64,000 nucleotides of DNA from JBBSJZ01 sp041739875 (GTDB lineage: Bacteria > Planctomycetota > Planctomycetia > Pirellulales > Pirellulaceae), in the NCBI GenBank assembly GCA_041739875.1, contig JBGSNA010000148.1, forward strand, positions 1 through 64,000. Direction: 5' to 3'. The notes below the pieces were generated by a model, which had not been told where the DNA came from, made no database searches, and saw only the letters and a program-made list of their open reading frames with translations. A program made the position numbers and the translations under genes. Below, in pieces: positions 1-8,709 of the stretch (position 1 is the first letter of the stretch; each line of letters opens with the position of its first letter).

Positions 1-234
1 TTGCGTTTCGGTCACTTGTTGTGCCACCATGACGGTTTGAGTTGTCATGGTTGGGCCACAGCCACCACCAGTAACAACTTCGCCACCACAACCACCAACC
101 GAAACCGACGAACCAACGGTGTCAGTGCAGCCGCCGCAAGCTGGTGCAGATTCGCAACCGCACTGGGCCGACGCTTGACCGCTGAACATTGCAGCAGCCA
201 AAGTGCAGGCCAAAACATTAAACACTTTTCTCAC
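1..234 (-). CDS. Secreted Cys/Gly-rich protein, YTV-like (3' end outside window)
   Basis: The first 78 codons of a minus-strand gene are visible; it runs off the left edge. The N-terminus is a clear signal peptide (MRKVFNVLACTLAAA, then GQASA before QCGCES), so the product is exported. The mature part is rich in Cys and Gly (CGCES, CGGC, GGCGGE, GGGCGP) and then shows TMTTQTVMVAQQVTET. This last stretch resembles the Thr/Val motif of the planctomycete YTV repeat family; that link is tentative because only one copy is visible. I chose the GTG at 234 because AGGAT lies about 10 bases upstream. The in-frame ATG at 249 would add five residues before the signal peptide and has no ribosome binding site. 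The function is unknown; a cell-envelope role is an inference. Confidence 0.6.
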   Translation of the reverse strand, partial: MRKVFNVLACTLAAAMFSGQASAQCGCESAPACGGCTDTVGSSVSVGGCGGEVVTGGGCGPTMTTQTVMVAQQVTETQ

Positions 235-505
235 AGGGGGGATCCTCATGGATGGGAGAACTAAGATTTGCAGCGTGAGACTGCATGGAAACTGGTATAG
301 TTTTGTTTAGGTAGGCTAATTTGCCCCTCGCCTGATGCAACCACGATTCACTAGGTTTTTGGAAGAAGTGAACGAAAAGTTTACGGACAGAAACTCATGC
401 ATTCAATCCAACCAAAATGATTTCTGGATGTACCGGTCGTGCGAATAAATGACGCGTCGTCGATTTGACGGTACCGCCTCAATTTGTTCAGGATTTTCGA
501 AGTTT

Positions 506-545
506 CGCTAAGCAGGTCTCACGCGCCCTAAGACCTCATTTAGCG
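506..545. repeat. Inverted repeat (hairpin)
   Basis: CGCTAA (506-511) pairs with TTAGCG (540-545), and AGGTCT (514-519) pairs with AGACCT (531-536), leaving an 11-base loop. There is no T-run, so a simple intrinsic terminator is unlikely. It lies about 270 bases upstream of the left-edge gene. Confidence 0.45.
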
Positions 546-728
546 GCTAACGGTCTCAAGCAGAAATAGAAAAGCGTCTGCGAGACGATTCAAAATGTTA
601 GCGAGTACGACTCATGTGTATTTCGATACCCATCGACATTGCTAGGCAATGCTGGATTTCGATGGTCGTAAATGTTTGATGGCTCGTGAGAGAGTGGGGT
701 CAAGAGCTTGGGTCAGCGATAAAGCTAG

Positions 729-801
729 ACGAACGTCCCGGCTGGGTCGGCAAGCTCGGATGCTGCGGGAAGCATGGGCGAGCTTGCCCCGGGACGTTCG
801 T
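729..801. repeat. Long imperfect palindrome just downstream of the HtrA-like gene
   Basis: A 13-base perfect arm, ACGAACGTCCCGG (729-741), matches 789-801. It is followed by a 10-base perfect arm, GGCAAGCTCG (749-758), matching 779-788. ATGCT (760-764) pairs with AGCAT (771-775) near a 6-base loop. The only large flaw is a 7-base bulge at 742-748. It starts 19 bases past the protease stop codon. It may act as a transcription end or RNA stabiliser, or be a palindromic repeat element. No T-run is present. Confidence 0.6.
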
Positions 802-819
802 GTCGCTTTGTGCGAACTA

Positions 820-2220
820 CTATCGACGATCGATTGTCGATTGAGCCGCGAGTTGAAGTTGACCGGAGAATGTTTGTTCGCGCCGAACGATATAGAAGCG
901 TGCCTTGGGCCCGTTCTTAATTTCAGGGTGTTCGAGAATGCCAACGAGATCACTCATCGACGATGTTTGCCATCCGTGAATACCCAACAGCACATCGCCA
1001 TTTTGGATGCCCTGTCCATCGGCGGCCGAGCCAGGACGAACGGAGGTGATCATCAAGCCGCCTCGATAATTTGTTCGCATTCGCGAGTTCATTCGACGGA
1101 TGGTTGCATCGGGTACCGGCTTGGCTTGGATACCGATGACTTGCCAAGCGAGTTCGTTTCCAGAGACTGCACCACGCCCGGCTTCGGTTCGCATGGCAAC
1201 GCTCAATTGTTCTCCTTGCCGTTGCACTTGCATATCGAGCGGATCACCGGCATTGGATCCGAGCATGGCTAAAGCAAAATCGAGTCGATCATCGACGTCT
1301 TGCGAACCCACGCGAATGACACGATCACCCTGCTTCAAGCCATCGCGAGCCGCTGGACTGCTGGCAGAGACGCTGAGAACCGTGACGCCGTCCCCATCGC
1401 GTGGGCCGCCATCGGTGCGAAGACCTGTTGCCAATCGGTTTTCGTTGTACTCATCGATCATGTCAGTGACAATTTCAACGACCTGGTCAATGGGAATTGC
1501 AAACGCGATTTGTTGTGCGCCGACACGAACGGCAACGTTGATACCGATGATCTCGCCGTCAATATTCAGCAGCGGGCCACCAGAATTACCCGGATTGATC
1601 CCCGCGCTAATTTGAATTAGGTCTTCGTACTCTTGTTGATCGTTGACGGGAACATCTCGGTGCAGGGCACTGATGATGCCCTCGGTGCTGGTATGGACAT
1701 AGCCATACGCATTTCCGATCGCGATCACACTTTCGCCCACCATCACGTCACTGCTCGTGCCTCGAGGAATTGTCGGGAGCGGATCGGGTGAATCAATTTT
1801 GACAAGCGCCAAGTCATTTCGGACTCGCGCCGCGATCAATTGAGCACTGGTCGTTTCGCCGTTTTGCAAGGTGACGCGAATGTCCTCGACGTCTTCCACC
1901 ACATGATAATTCGTAATGACATAACCACGCGGGTCAATCACGACACCTGTGCCCATGCCGTTGACTTGGCGAAATGAATCTGGGCCAGTCGCTCCGGCCA
2001 AACCGGCAGCCGTAGCACGTACAGTTTTCTGGCCATGAATATTGATCACCGCGGGTCCCGCCCGTCGAATTGCCATGACCGTCGCTGTTTCACGACTTGG
2101 CGAAATTTCGCGGCTACGATTTTGTGCCGAAACACTTGAGCCGTTGAACAACGAGCCTGCGATCAGACTTGCTGCAAACAATCGCCCCAGGTTCGGGGAA
2201 ACAATGTTGGTCCGTCGCAT
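820..2220 (-). CDS. HtrA/DegP-like secreted serine protease with PDZ domains
   Basis: This is a trypsin-fold (S1C) protease for quality control of exported proteins. From the ATG at 2220 it has a signal peptide (MRRTNIV then LFAASLIAGSL, ending SSVSA), so it acts outside the cytoplasm. The triad is visible: His106 in TNYHVVED, Asp136 in RNDLALVKID and Ser213 in GNSGGPLL. One PDZ domain follows at about residues 270-355 and a second, with the GGLMITSV and GDVLLGI patches, at about 370-455. The length of 466 residues suits the family. A GTG at 2235 would add five residues and is an alternative start. A large palindrome follows the stop codon. The exact paralogue (DegP, DegQ or DegS type) cannot be told from sequence alone. 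Confidence 0.9.
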   Translation of the reverse strand: MRRTNIVSPNLGRLFAASLIAGSLFNGSSVSAQNRSREISPSRETATVMAIRRAGPAVINIHGQKTVRATAAGLAGATGPDSFRQVNGMGTGVVIDPRGYVITNYHVVEDVEDIRVTLQNGETTSAQLIAARVRNDLALVKIDSPDPLPTIPRGTSSDVMVGESVIAIGNAYGYVHTSTEGIISALHRDVPVNDQQEYEDLIQISAGINPGNSGGPLLNIDGEIIGINVAVRVGAQQIAFAIPIDQVVEIVTDMIDEYNENRLATGLRTDGGPRDGDGVTVLSVSASSPAARDGLKQGDRVIRVGSQDVDDRLDFALAMLGSNAGDPLDMQVQRQGEQLSVAMRTEAGRGAVSGNELAWQVIGIQAKPVPDATIRRMNSRMRTNYRGGLMITSVRPGSAADGQGIQNGDVLLGIHGWQTSSMSDLVGILEHPEIKNGPKARFYIVRREQTFSGQLQLAAQSTIDRR

Positions 2221-2531
2221 AAATCCCCGCACCACCGAAGCAATTCGGAATCACCTGATTTGTCAAACCACGCCAGCTCGACATTCATTCCGCAACGAGC
2301 CAAGTCGACTCGGGCGCACTCTTACCGGAGTAACCGGTACGGGTGTTTGCATCGGTACATTCCAACCAGCCGCTTGATGCTGCTGTAGAAGCGCCGCAAG
2401 GTTTACCTGGCTTAACATTCAGGTACTTCATCGTTGCGAGTATGAGTGATTCGTCACCACCGGTTGGCCAAGCGATAAATTGCTTGGGAAATCGAAAGAT
2501 GCCTAGGAAAAGGCGGTTCGAGAAGACGGTC
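2221..2531. other. Intergenic region between lipoprotein and HtrA-like genes
   Basis: No supported gene is seen here. A short hairpin, TACCGG (2323-2328) with CCGGTA (2334-2339), lies about 100 bases upstream of the protease gene. A 48-codon minus-strand reading frame (2285-2431) has no ribosome binding site and is not called. Confidence 0.5.
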
Positions 2532-2957
2532 TCAGAAGGTGTCGCCACCGAAGACGGGGCGCGTTGGAACTGGATGGTACTTCGGCCAAGGTACCTCTGG
2601 CGGCGCCGGTTCGCTGGGATGCGGCCCGCCGGTATAGTCCGAGCCATAAGCTTCCGAGCCAAACGGGTCGACGTCATCACAACTGCCCAGGTCTGATTCG
2701 GGCGGCGGTCCCATGAGAATTTCTTTCAGCACGCGGCCTGGCCGAGCTGGATCCTCCCACGCGCCAAGAATGCCACCGCTATCGTTGGCGTCGTGATTTC
2801 GTTGGCTAGGAATATTGAGAGCCAAACAGCCGGTCTGGAGAAGCATGAAAACAGCCATGCAAACCGATAATGGTAACGCTATAACGCTACGAAAACGTGC
2901 TGGATTCGACTGGGTGTCGAAGCGAGAATGATTCGTGGAAAGCGTAGATACGTTCAT
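2532..2957 (-). CDS. Putative lipoprotein of unknown function
   Basis: The protein is about 141 residues and has a lipobox. A hydrophobic segment (VIALPLSVCMAVFML) leads into LLQTGC, where the Cys would be lipid-modified, so the protein is probably membrane-anchored. The N-region before it is long, about 26 residues. The mature part is Pro-, Gly- and Asp-rich (DDVDPFGSEAYGSD, then many prolines) with no recognisable domain. I chose the ATG at 2957 because it gives a compact signal peptide; reading further upstream adds a Cys-rich tail with no family meaning. It sits on the same strand as the protease gene, 311 bases away, so cotranscription is possible but unproven. Confidence 0.6.
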   Translation of the reverse strand: MNVSTLSTNHSRFDTQSNPARFRSVIALPLSVCMAVFMLLQTGCLALNIPSQRNHDANDSGGILGAWEDPARPGRVLKEILMGPPPESDLGSCDDVDPFGSEAYGSDYTGGPHPSEPAPPEVPWPKYHPVPTRPVFGGDTF

Positions 2958-3237
2958 CGTGGGGGTGCACCAACAACCGAAATCATGCCGATTGGAGCAC
3001 GAAACGGATGTCGTTTGAGTATCCCCCCACAAATCGACATGTAAGGAAGCTATCGACAGGCGCGCCGGATCAGTTGACTATATTTCAAATAAAATGCAGA
3101 GAAAGTTTTTGATACGAGGCTCAAGCCAGCCAAGATCGCTATCGATCCAGCGAATAAACCGAGCTACGAACCTCCGTGTTGGTTCGCAACCAGCAACCGA
3201 CCAAGCATTCCCTCGCTAACCAGCCATGTGATTTAAC

Positions 3238-4548
3238 GTGCCCCCTGTCGAAAACGACTTGAATGAAAGCGACGCTGATCACGGAGTTCAAGCGGTGATC
3301 GTCGCCTCGCCGCCCCCGACGACTTTCGAGTCTGGTCATGCAATCGGAAACACCGTCTCTGCACACAGCGAGATCACTGGACACGACGAGGATTCTGAAG
3401 GTACCAGCGGTTACATTACACTTCACCGCCGGTCTCGGTTCCAGCGAATCGTCGGTTCCACAGTCGTTGCGATTCGGACGCTCTTCCGGCTCATTTCACT
3501 TGTCGCCGTCTTGGCGTTCTTGGCGGCAATCCCTTTGATACAACTGATCGCGTTTGGCTACCTGCTCGACGTTGCAGGGCGACTGACGCGCGGCGGTACG
3601 CTCCGGGAGTCTGTGCACGGTCTCGATCGTGCCGGAAGTATTGGTTTGGCGGTGGTGGCGTTGTTTGTGGCGTCGTTACCAGTGCAATTGCTTGTGCATT
3701 GGGAGTCTGTTGCGGCGGTCATTGACCCGGGATCCGATCAAGCAATCCGATTGCGTTCGCTCGCCATTTTGTGCGCAATTCTCGCGACGGTTTGGCTACT
3801 TTGGGTGTGGGCGCGCGGCGGGACGTTGACGAATTATTTATGGCCCGAGCCCAAGCGTTTTTTACGCCAAGCATGGCGACCAAGTATGTGGTCGAGTATG
3901 CCGGATCGGTTGTGGGAATTCACGGTATCGCTGGAACTGCCGAGACTGTTTTGGCTAGGTGCTCGCGGGTTCTTCGGCACATTGGTGTGTTTGCTACCGG
4001 CAATGATCATCATGTTTGCCAACCGCAATGGAACGACACCGTTGGCAGGGCTCGTGGGCGTGCGGTATTTAATCTCGCTCGGCATTGTGTTGTTGTATCT
4101 TCCCATGCTGCAAGCACATTTTGCCGCCGAGAATCGACTGCGAGCACTATTCGATGTGCTGACTGTTCGCCAATACTTTCTAAGAGCTCCCTGGGCGTGG
4201 TTCGGTGCGATGCTCTGCAGCTTGGTGTTGATGCCAATCCCGTTGTACTTGCTCAAAATTGAAGCGACACCGCAAGAAGTTGTCTGGTTGCCCAGTTTGT
4301 TCTTTGTCGCTTTCATGTTGCCCGCGAGAATCTCAGCGGGACTCGCATTGCGGCGTGCCAGTCGCCAGCCGCTGAGATTTGGATTCTGGCCCAGCTTGTC
4401 ACGCTGGACGGTTCGAGTGTTCATGGTTCCAGTTGTCGGCGTTTATCTGCTGTTCTTAGCACTATCCCAATACACGAGTTGGGAGGGGTTACAGACTTGG
4501 GTGCAACAGCACGCCATTCTCGTCCCTGTCCCTTTCGTCGGGATCTGA
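3238..4548 (+). CDS. Multi-pass membrane protein, DUF4013-like
   Basis: The protein has 436 residues. The first ~65 are polar and acidic. After them come about eight hydrophobic segments (for example LISLVAVLAFLAAIPLIQLI, then AGSIGLAVVALFVA, ILCAILATVWLLWV and GTLVCLLPAMIIMF), so it is an inner-membrane protein. The stretch IAFGYLLDVAGRLTRGG resembles the GYL(L/I)-x-GR pattern of the DUF4013 membrane family, a weak match that I offer tentatively. The GTG at 3238 is the first plausible start; there is no strong ribosome binding site, and the acidic N-terminal extension could be shorter if a downstream start is used. The adjacent plus-strand protease gene starts 99 bases downstream. The function is unknown. 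Confidence 0.65.
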   Translation: MPPVENDLNESDADHGVQAVIVASPPPTTFESGHAIGNTVSAHSEITGHDEDSEGTSGYITLHRRSRFQRIVGSTVVAIRTLFRLISLVAVLAFLAAIPLIQLIAFGYLLDVAGRLTRGGTLRESVHGLDRAGSIGLAVVALFVASLPVQLLVHWESVAAVIDPGSDQAIRLRSLAILCAILATVWLLWVWARGGTLTNYLWPEPKRFLRQAWRPSMWSSMPDRLWEFTVSLELPRLFWLGARGFFGTLVCLLPAMIIMFANRNGTTPLAGLVGVRYLISLGIVLLYLPMLQAHFAAENRLRALFDVLTVRQYFLRAPWAWFGAMLCSLVLMPIPLYLLKIEATPQEVVWLPSLFFVAFMLPARISAGLALRRASRQPLRFGFWPSLSRWTVRVFMVPVVGVYLLFLALSQYTSWEGLQTWVQQHAILVPVPFVGI

Positions 4549-4647
4549 ATGTCGGGATCCAGCAGTCGACTTCAGTGATGTTACAATTCACCTTTGCTGA
4601 TTTACGATCCGATTGTTTCACGAACCGAGCTTAGCGATTCAACCGTT

Positions 4648-6063
4648 ATGTTGCCCCGAAATTTCGCCGTCATTTTGTTGGTGGCTATCGTCTCATTCTT
4701 TTGCCACCTGAAGACCCGTCAAACAAGACCAGCGTTGTTTATCGGGGATGCGCTGAACATGATCGATGCCTACTATGTCGATCCCATGGATGCTGACACG
4801 CTGCTTCAAGCCGCAATGACTGGAATGACCGCGACTCTGGATGAGCACAGTTCATTCATACCAGGCGAAGCCTTTCAAACGTTCCAAGACAGTATCAACC
4901 AAGAGTTCGCTGGAATCGGAATCATCGTCGAGCCGACCGAGCAAGGCAAACCGGTTCGGGTGGTGACACCACTCGTCGGTTCGCCCGCGCTCACGGCTGG
5001 TCTCATGCCCGGCGATCTAATTATCCGAGTGGATGGTCGTGACGTTTCAACGCTCGAGATCACTGAAGTCAGCACTCGACTGAAGGGCCCCGTGGGGACA
5101 TCGGTGAATCTCGTTGTGCTTCGAAAGGATAAAGAAGTCGCGATCGATATCACACGCGCTACGATCGCGCTTGAGTCAGTAATCGGTGACCATCGCGATG
5201 CGAATAACCACTGGGTGTATCGAGTTCAAAGTGATCCAGGGATTGCCTACATTCGTTTAACGAGTTTTGGTGACAAAACGGTGGATGAACTACGGAGCGT
5301 ACTGGAAAAACTTGACAATCGATTCGATGGTCTAGTCCTCGATTTGCGTGGCAACGGTGGCGGCTTACTTTACTCGGCTGTTGAAATCTGTGACATGTTC
5401 CTGGATGCGGGCAATATTGTTTCTACTCGAATGCGCGGTGGTGAGGTGAGCGAGTCGTTCTCAGCGGAGCCTGGAACTTCGGTTCATGTGGACAAGCCGA
5501 TGGCTGTGATTGTCGATGGGGACTCCGCCAGTGCAAGTGAGATCGTTGCTGCGTGTTTGCAAGACAACGAGCGAGCGGTCGTTGTCGGTGTCCGCAGTTA
5601 CGGGAAAGGGACTGTACAGGAGATCATGCCGCTGCAATATGGGCACAGTGCCCTTCGATTGACCATCGCTCGCTATTACCGACCAAGCGACAAGAACATT
5701 CATCGGCTTGAAGGTGCATCGGATGATGACGAGTGGGGCGTGCGGCCTGACGACGGCTATGAAGTTTCGCTTGATGACGCGACGTTGGAGAAGTTGGTGA
5801 TGCGGTGGCGTAAAGCCTCCTATCCGCTGCTCCTGAAAACGGGCGAGGCGACTGATCCGCCTTTCACACCCAAATCTAGCGAGACGGAGCCGACGTTACC
5901 CGATTCGACGATCACCACCGAAGCGGACTTGGATTCCCAAGCGGATGGGGAAAGCCAGGAGTTCGCTGACGGCTTGCTGGTGGATCCCCAGTTGAGGCGG
6001 GCGGTTGAGTGCCTAAGAAAGAGGATCAAATCGGAGCAAAAACCGACGATCCAGGCCGCTTGA
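4648..6063 (+). CDS. C-terminal processing peptidase (S41 family) with PDZ domain
   Basis: This carboxy-terminal protease acts on exported proteins. An N-terminal hydrophobic segment (FAVILLVAIVSFF) serves as export signal or anchor. A PDZ domain covers about residues 85-160 (GIGIIVEP, AGLMPGDLIIRVDG). The S41 core follows with LDLRGNGGGLL, the catalytic serine within SASASE (residues 293-297) and the catalytic lysine at Lys320 in SYGKGTVQ. The C-terminal ~90 residues are acidic and Ser/Thr-rich, an extra tail. I chose the ATG at 4648 because it places the hydrophobic segment at the N-terminus; a TTG at 4594 would add 18 polar residues. Substrates are unknown. With the HtrA-like protease nearby this end of the window holds two envelope proteases, but they are not in one operon. 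Confidence 0.88.
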   Translation: MLPRNFAVILLVAIVSFFCHLKTRQTRPALFIGDALNMIDAYYVDPMDADTLLQAAMTGMTATLDEHSSFIPGEAFQTFQDSINQEFAGIGIIVEPTEQGKPVRVVTPLVGSPALTAGLMPGDLIIRVDGRDVSTLEITEVSTRLKGPVGTSVNLVVLRKDKEVAIDITRATIALESVIGDHRDANNHWVYRVQSDPGIAYIRLTSFGDKTVDELRSVLEKLDNRFDGLVLDLRGNGGGLLYSAVEICDMFLDAGNIVSTRMRGGEVSESFSAEPGTSVHVDKPMAVIVDGDSASASEIVAACLQDNERAVVVGVRSYGKGTVQEIMPLQYGHSALRLTIARYYRPSDKNIHRLEGASDDDEWGVRPDDGYEVSLDDATLEKLVMRWRKASYPLLLKTGEATDPPFTPKSSETEPTLPDSTITTEADLDSQADGESQEFADGLLVDPQLRRAVECLRKRIKSEQKPTIQAA

Positions 6064-6190
6064 GGGCGTTACAATCGGAAAAAGTTTGCTGGACCGGATC
6101 GACACAACTAGAGTTTGTCGAATTAAGTCAACACCGAACAAAGCTCGGGCGTCCGAATTGCCGATGCCGCTCGAGGAGGATCCCAACGCT

Positions 6191-7009
6191 ATGAAACTGA
6201 ATTTACTCTCTCTCGCTCTTGCCGGTGCCGCGATTCTTGGTACTTGCTCGATGGCTTCGCCAGCCCAGGCTCAAAACACCATTCTCGCCGAAATGTACGG
6301 TCGTGGTGTTCACGCTTATTTTTCCGGCAACTACAACGATGCCTACCAGATCCTATCGAGTTCGATCCAAGGTGGAATGAAGGATCCTCGCGCCTACTAC
6401 TTCCGCGGGCTCGCCGCTAGTGGTTCCGGACGCTCCTACGAAGCCGAGGCTGACTGGCAAGCGGGTGCCGAACTCGAGGCTACCGCTGGCGCGAACCCCA
6501 TGATTGGTAAGTCGCTGGCACGCATCCAAGGCCAAAGCCGGCTGAAGCTCGAAGAGATTCGACGCAAAGCTAAATTCGATGCATTGGCGTTGGCTAACGC
6601 TCGCTCAGTTCAGCGATACGGCGAAATTCAACAGGCTCAACCGCAAGAAGTCAGCGGTACGATGCCTCGAGCCAATGCTGCAATGACGCCACCACCGAGT
6701 GCACCAGCCGCTAGCGCTGACAATCCGTTCTCTGACGACCTCAATATGGCAGACGGCGCGGCGAAGGTGGATTCACGCGACGCCTTTGGAAACGTCATGG
6801 ACGCTGTTCCACCTGAGGCGCCTATCGCAGGCGGCGATGCCCCAGCCGCCGGTGGCGCGGATCCATTCGGTGGAGCACCAAGTGGTGGTGCAGCGGATCC
6901 GTTCGGTGGAGCACCAGCCGCTGGCGGAGCTGACCCATTCGGTTCTCCGGCCGGTGGTGATGCTGATCCATTCGGCGGATCGATGACCGACGATCCCTTT
7001 GGTAACTAA
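6191..7009 (+). CDS. Secreted protein with C-terminal DPFG-type repeats
   Basis: The product is about 272 residues. The signal peptide is clear (MKLNLLSLALAGAAILG, ending SPAQA before QNT). Residues ~30-140 look like a TPR-like helical region (MYGRGVHAYFSGNYNDAYQI, then PRAYYFRGLAASGSGRSYEA). The C-terminal third is low-complexity and repeats DPFGG or a variant at least five times, separated by Ala/Gly/Pro linkers, and ends DDPFGN. The start is supported by GAGGAGG about 8 bases upstream of the ATG. It is likely a planctomycete envelope protein that uses the TPR-like part to bind partners; the role of the DPFG repeats is unknown. The next gene begins inside its stop region. Confidence 0.8.
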   Translation: MKLNLLSLALAGAAILGTCSMASPAQAQNTILAEMYGRGVHAYFSGNYNDAYQILSSSIQGGMKDPRAYYFRGLAASGSGRSYEAEADWQAGAELEATAGANPMIGKSLARIQGQSRLKLEEIRRKAKFDALALANARSVQRYGEIQQAQPQEVSGTMPRANAAMTPPPSAPAASADNPFSDDLNMADGAAKVDSRDAFGNVMDAVPPEAPIAGGDAPAAGGADPFGGAPSGGAADPFGGAPAAGGADPFGSPAGGDADPFGGSMTDDPFGN

Positions 7010-7517
7010 GCACTTGCTCGATACGCAGTTTCATCCTGAACTGATCGATCCCGAAGCGTATATCGCTCCGGGATCTGTCGTTTGCGGACAGGTGGTTTTA
7101 GGTCCTCGTGCCAGTATCTGGTTCGGCGCCGTCGTACGTGGCGATACGGCGACGATCCGTATCGGTGAATCGTCGAACGTTCAAGACCTGTGTGTGGTCC
7201 ACGCGGATCCAGGGTTCCCGTGCACGATCGGTCATCGCGTAACGCTCGGTCATGGCGCGATTGTTCACGGTGCGACGGTCCAAGACGATGTCCTCATCGG
7301 GATACGAGCGGTCGTCCTTAACGGTGCGGTGATCGGTTCTGGGAGTATTGTCGCCGCAGGCGCGATCGTCACGGAAGGAACCATCATCGCGCCCGGTCAG
7401 CTCGTGATGGGAACTCCCGCACGGGTCGTCCGAGAATGCACGCTCAAAGATCACGAGCGAATTGCCCACGCCGCTAAGCATTACGCTGAAGCTGCGATCG
7501 CGTACCGACAGGCTTGA
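6999..7517 (+). CDS. Gamma-carbonic-anhydrase-like left-handed beta-helix protein
   Basis: The 172-residue protein is built of hexapeptide repeats (for example GQVVLGPRASIWFG, GAVIGSGSIVAAGAIV), forming a left-handed beta helix. It matches the gamma-carbonic anhydrase / YrdA-like family, with the expected trimeric metal site: His in LCVVHAD, then two His in VTLGHGAIVHG. These are the usual metal ligands, so CO2 hydration is possible, but many family members have unproven or no activity. The start is ambiguous: a TTG at 6999 overlaps the preceding gene by 11 bases, and a TTG at 7014 would clear it; neither has a ribosome binding site. The overlap suggests coupled translation with the repeat protein. 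Confidence 0.85.
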   Translation: MVTKHLLDTQFHPELIDPEAYIAPGSVVCGQVVLGPRASIWFGAVVRGDTATIRIGESSNVQDLCVVHADPGFPCTIGHRVTLGHGAIVHGATVQDDVLIGIRAVVLNGAVIGSGSIVAAGAIVTEGTIIAPGQLVMGTPARVVRECTLKDHERIAHAAKHYAEAAIAYRQA

Positions 7518-7523
7518 TTATTC

Positions 7524-8696
7524 TCACTCCAACGCATCGCATCTGGCCAACGCGTTTGCTAAGCCGAGCACGTCTTCACGCGTATGGCTCGCGGAAATCG
7601 AAATTCTCAATCGCGACGTTCCTTCAGGCACGGTTGGAGGTCGAATCGCTGGGACAAAGAAGCCAGCTTCTCGCAACTGCTTGCTAAGCTGTAGTGTGTG
7701 TGCACACTCGCCAATCACCATTGGAACAATCGGCGTTTGCAAGCCAGAGATCGGTTCTCCACGCAGTTCATGGAGCTGTGCAATGCGAGTTGCGAGCGTC
7801 TCGCGACGTGGTGCGTCGCCGCGAATTTGCTCGATTCGTTTGCTGGCTTGGGTCGCGACCCAAGGAGACAAAGCCGTGCTGAAGATTAGCGAACGACAAT
7901 GGTTGACTAAGTAGTCGATGACGACTTTTTCAGACGCAGCAAAACCGCCTTGGGCGCCGATCGCTTTACTCAGTGTTCCGATGCGAACAGCCACTCGATG
8001 GCGAATTCCCAACGCTTCGCAAACGCCGGATCCCGTCGAGCCAAGCACGCCAGTTGCATGAGCCTCATCCACAATCAATTCGGCATCGTATCGTTCGGCG
8101 CATTCACAAAACTGTGAAAGCGGCGCGACGTCACCATCCATGCTGAATACACTCTCGGTAACGATCCAAACTCGCGAATAACGTCCTTGTTGCGCACGCA
8201 ATGTCGTTTCGACAAAGTCGACGTCCCGGTGCGGAAAGACGATGCATGTCGCACGGCTGAGTCGACATCCATCGATCAACGACGCGTGGTTGAGCGAATC
8301 GCTGAGGATCAAGTCGCCTTGGCGAGCCAGCGTCGCGACGGTGCCGGAGCAAGCCGCATATCCTGATGGAAAAAGGACCGCTCGCTCCATCGATTCAAAT
8401 TCGGCAATTGTCGATGCGAGTTGCTCGTGGGCTTCGGACCATCCACAAACGAGTGCGCTGGCGGCGCTGCCTACGGATGCAAAGTCGCCCTCAGCTGAGT
8501 CGCCGACGACGGGCTCCGACGCATATCCGAGGTAGTCGTTGCTGCCGAAATTGATCAGCGTCCTACCATCCGTTCCGATCAGGCGGGTTCCCTCCGAACG
8601 TCTGGGAACGAGTTCACGGTAACGATCTGTGTCTCGAAGCGATTGAAGCTGCTTTGCCAGATCACTGAACCGGTTTTGCCTTCCGATCGGACTCAT
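7524..8696 (-). CDS. bioF: 8-amino-7-oxononanoate synthase-like PLP enzyme
   Basis: This is an alpha-oxoamine synthase. BioF condenses pimeloyl-ACP (or -CoA) with alanine in biotin synthesis, using pyridoxal phosphate. Visible landmarks are NFGSNDYLGYA near residue 50, SDSLNHASLIDGCRLS, the DEAHATGVLG motif that supports the cofactor, and GTLSKAIGAQGGF carrying the Schiff-base lysine. The length of 390 residues fits. Related enzymes (glycine C-acetyltransferase, 5-aminolevulinate synthase) share the fold, so biotin synthesis is likely rather than certain; no other bio gene is in the window. It is the last gene of a three-gene minus-strand operon, 13 bases after the HIT gene. Confidence 0.85.
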   Translation of the reverse strand: MSPIGRQNRFSDLAKQLQSLRDTDRYRELVPRRSEGTRLIGTDGRTLINFGSNDYLGYASEPVVGDSAEGDFASVGSAASALVCGWSEAHEQLASTIAEFESMERAVLFPSGYAACSGTVATLARQGDLILSDSLNHASLIDGCRLSRATCIVFPHRDVDFVETTLRAQQGRYSRVWIVTESVFSMDGDVAPLSQFCECAERYDAELIVDEAHATGVLGSTGSGVCEALGIRHRVAVRIGTLSKAIGAQGGFAASEKVVIDYLVNHCRSLIFSTALSPWVATQASKRIEQIRGDAPRRETLATRIAQLHELRGEPISGLQTPIVPMVIGECAHTLQLSKQLREAGFFVPAIRPPTVPEGTSRLRISISASHTREDVLGLANALARCDALE

Positions 8697-8709
8697 CGCG
8701 GGACACCGA

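Larger units (their letters stand above)
235..819. other. Intergenic region between two minus-strand genes, with two hairpins
   Basis: No convincing coding region is seen in these 585 bases. The stretch holds two inverted repeats (506-545 and 729-801, listed separately). The promoter of the left-edge secreted protein should also lie here, but I could not pick out a clear -35/-10 pair. Confidence 0.6.

Noticed and set aside
649..1272. Plus-strand open frame of about 200 codons
   Set aside because: It overlaps the HtrA-like gene in antisense and has no signal, motif or ribosome binding site.
2285..2431. 48-codon minus-strand frame (MKYLNVKPGKPCGAS...)
   Set aside because: Its codon use looks fair and it lies between two minus-strand genes, but there is no ribosome binding site and no family resemblance.
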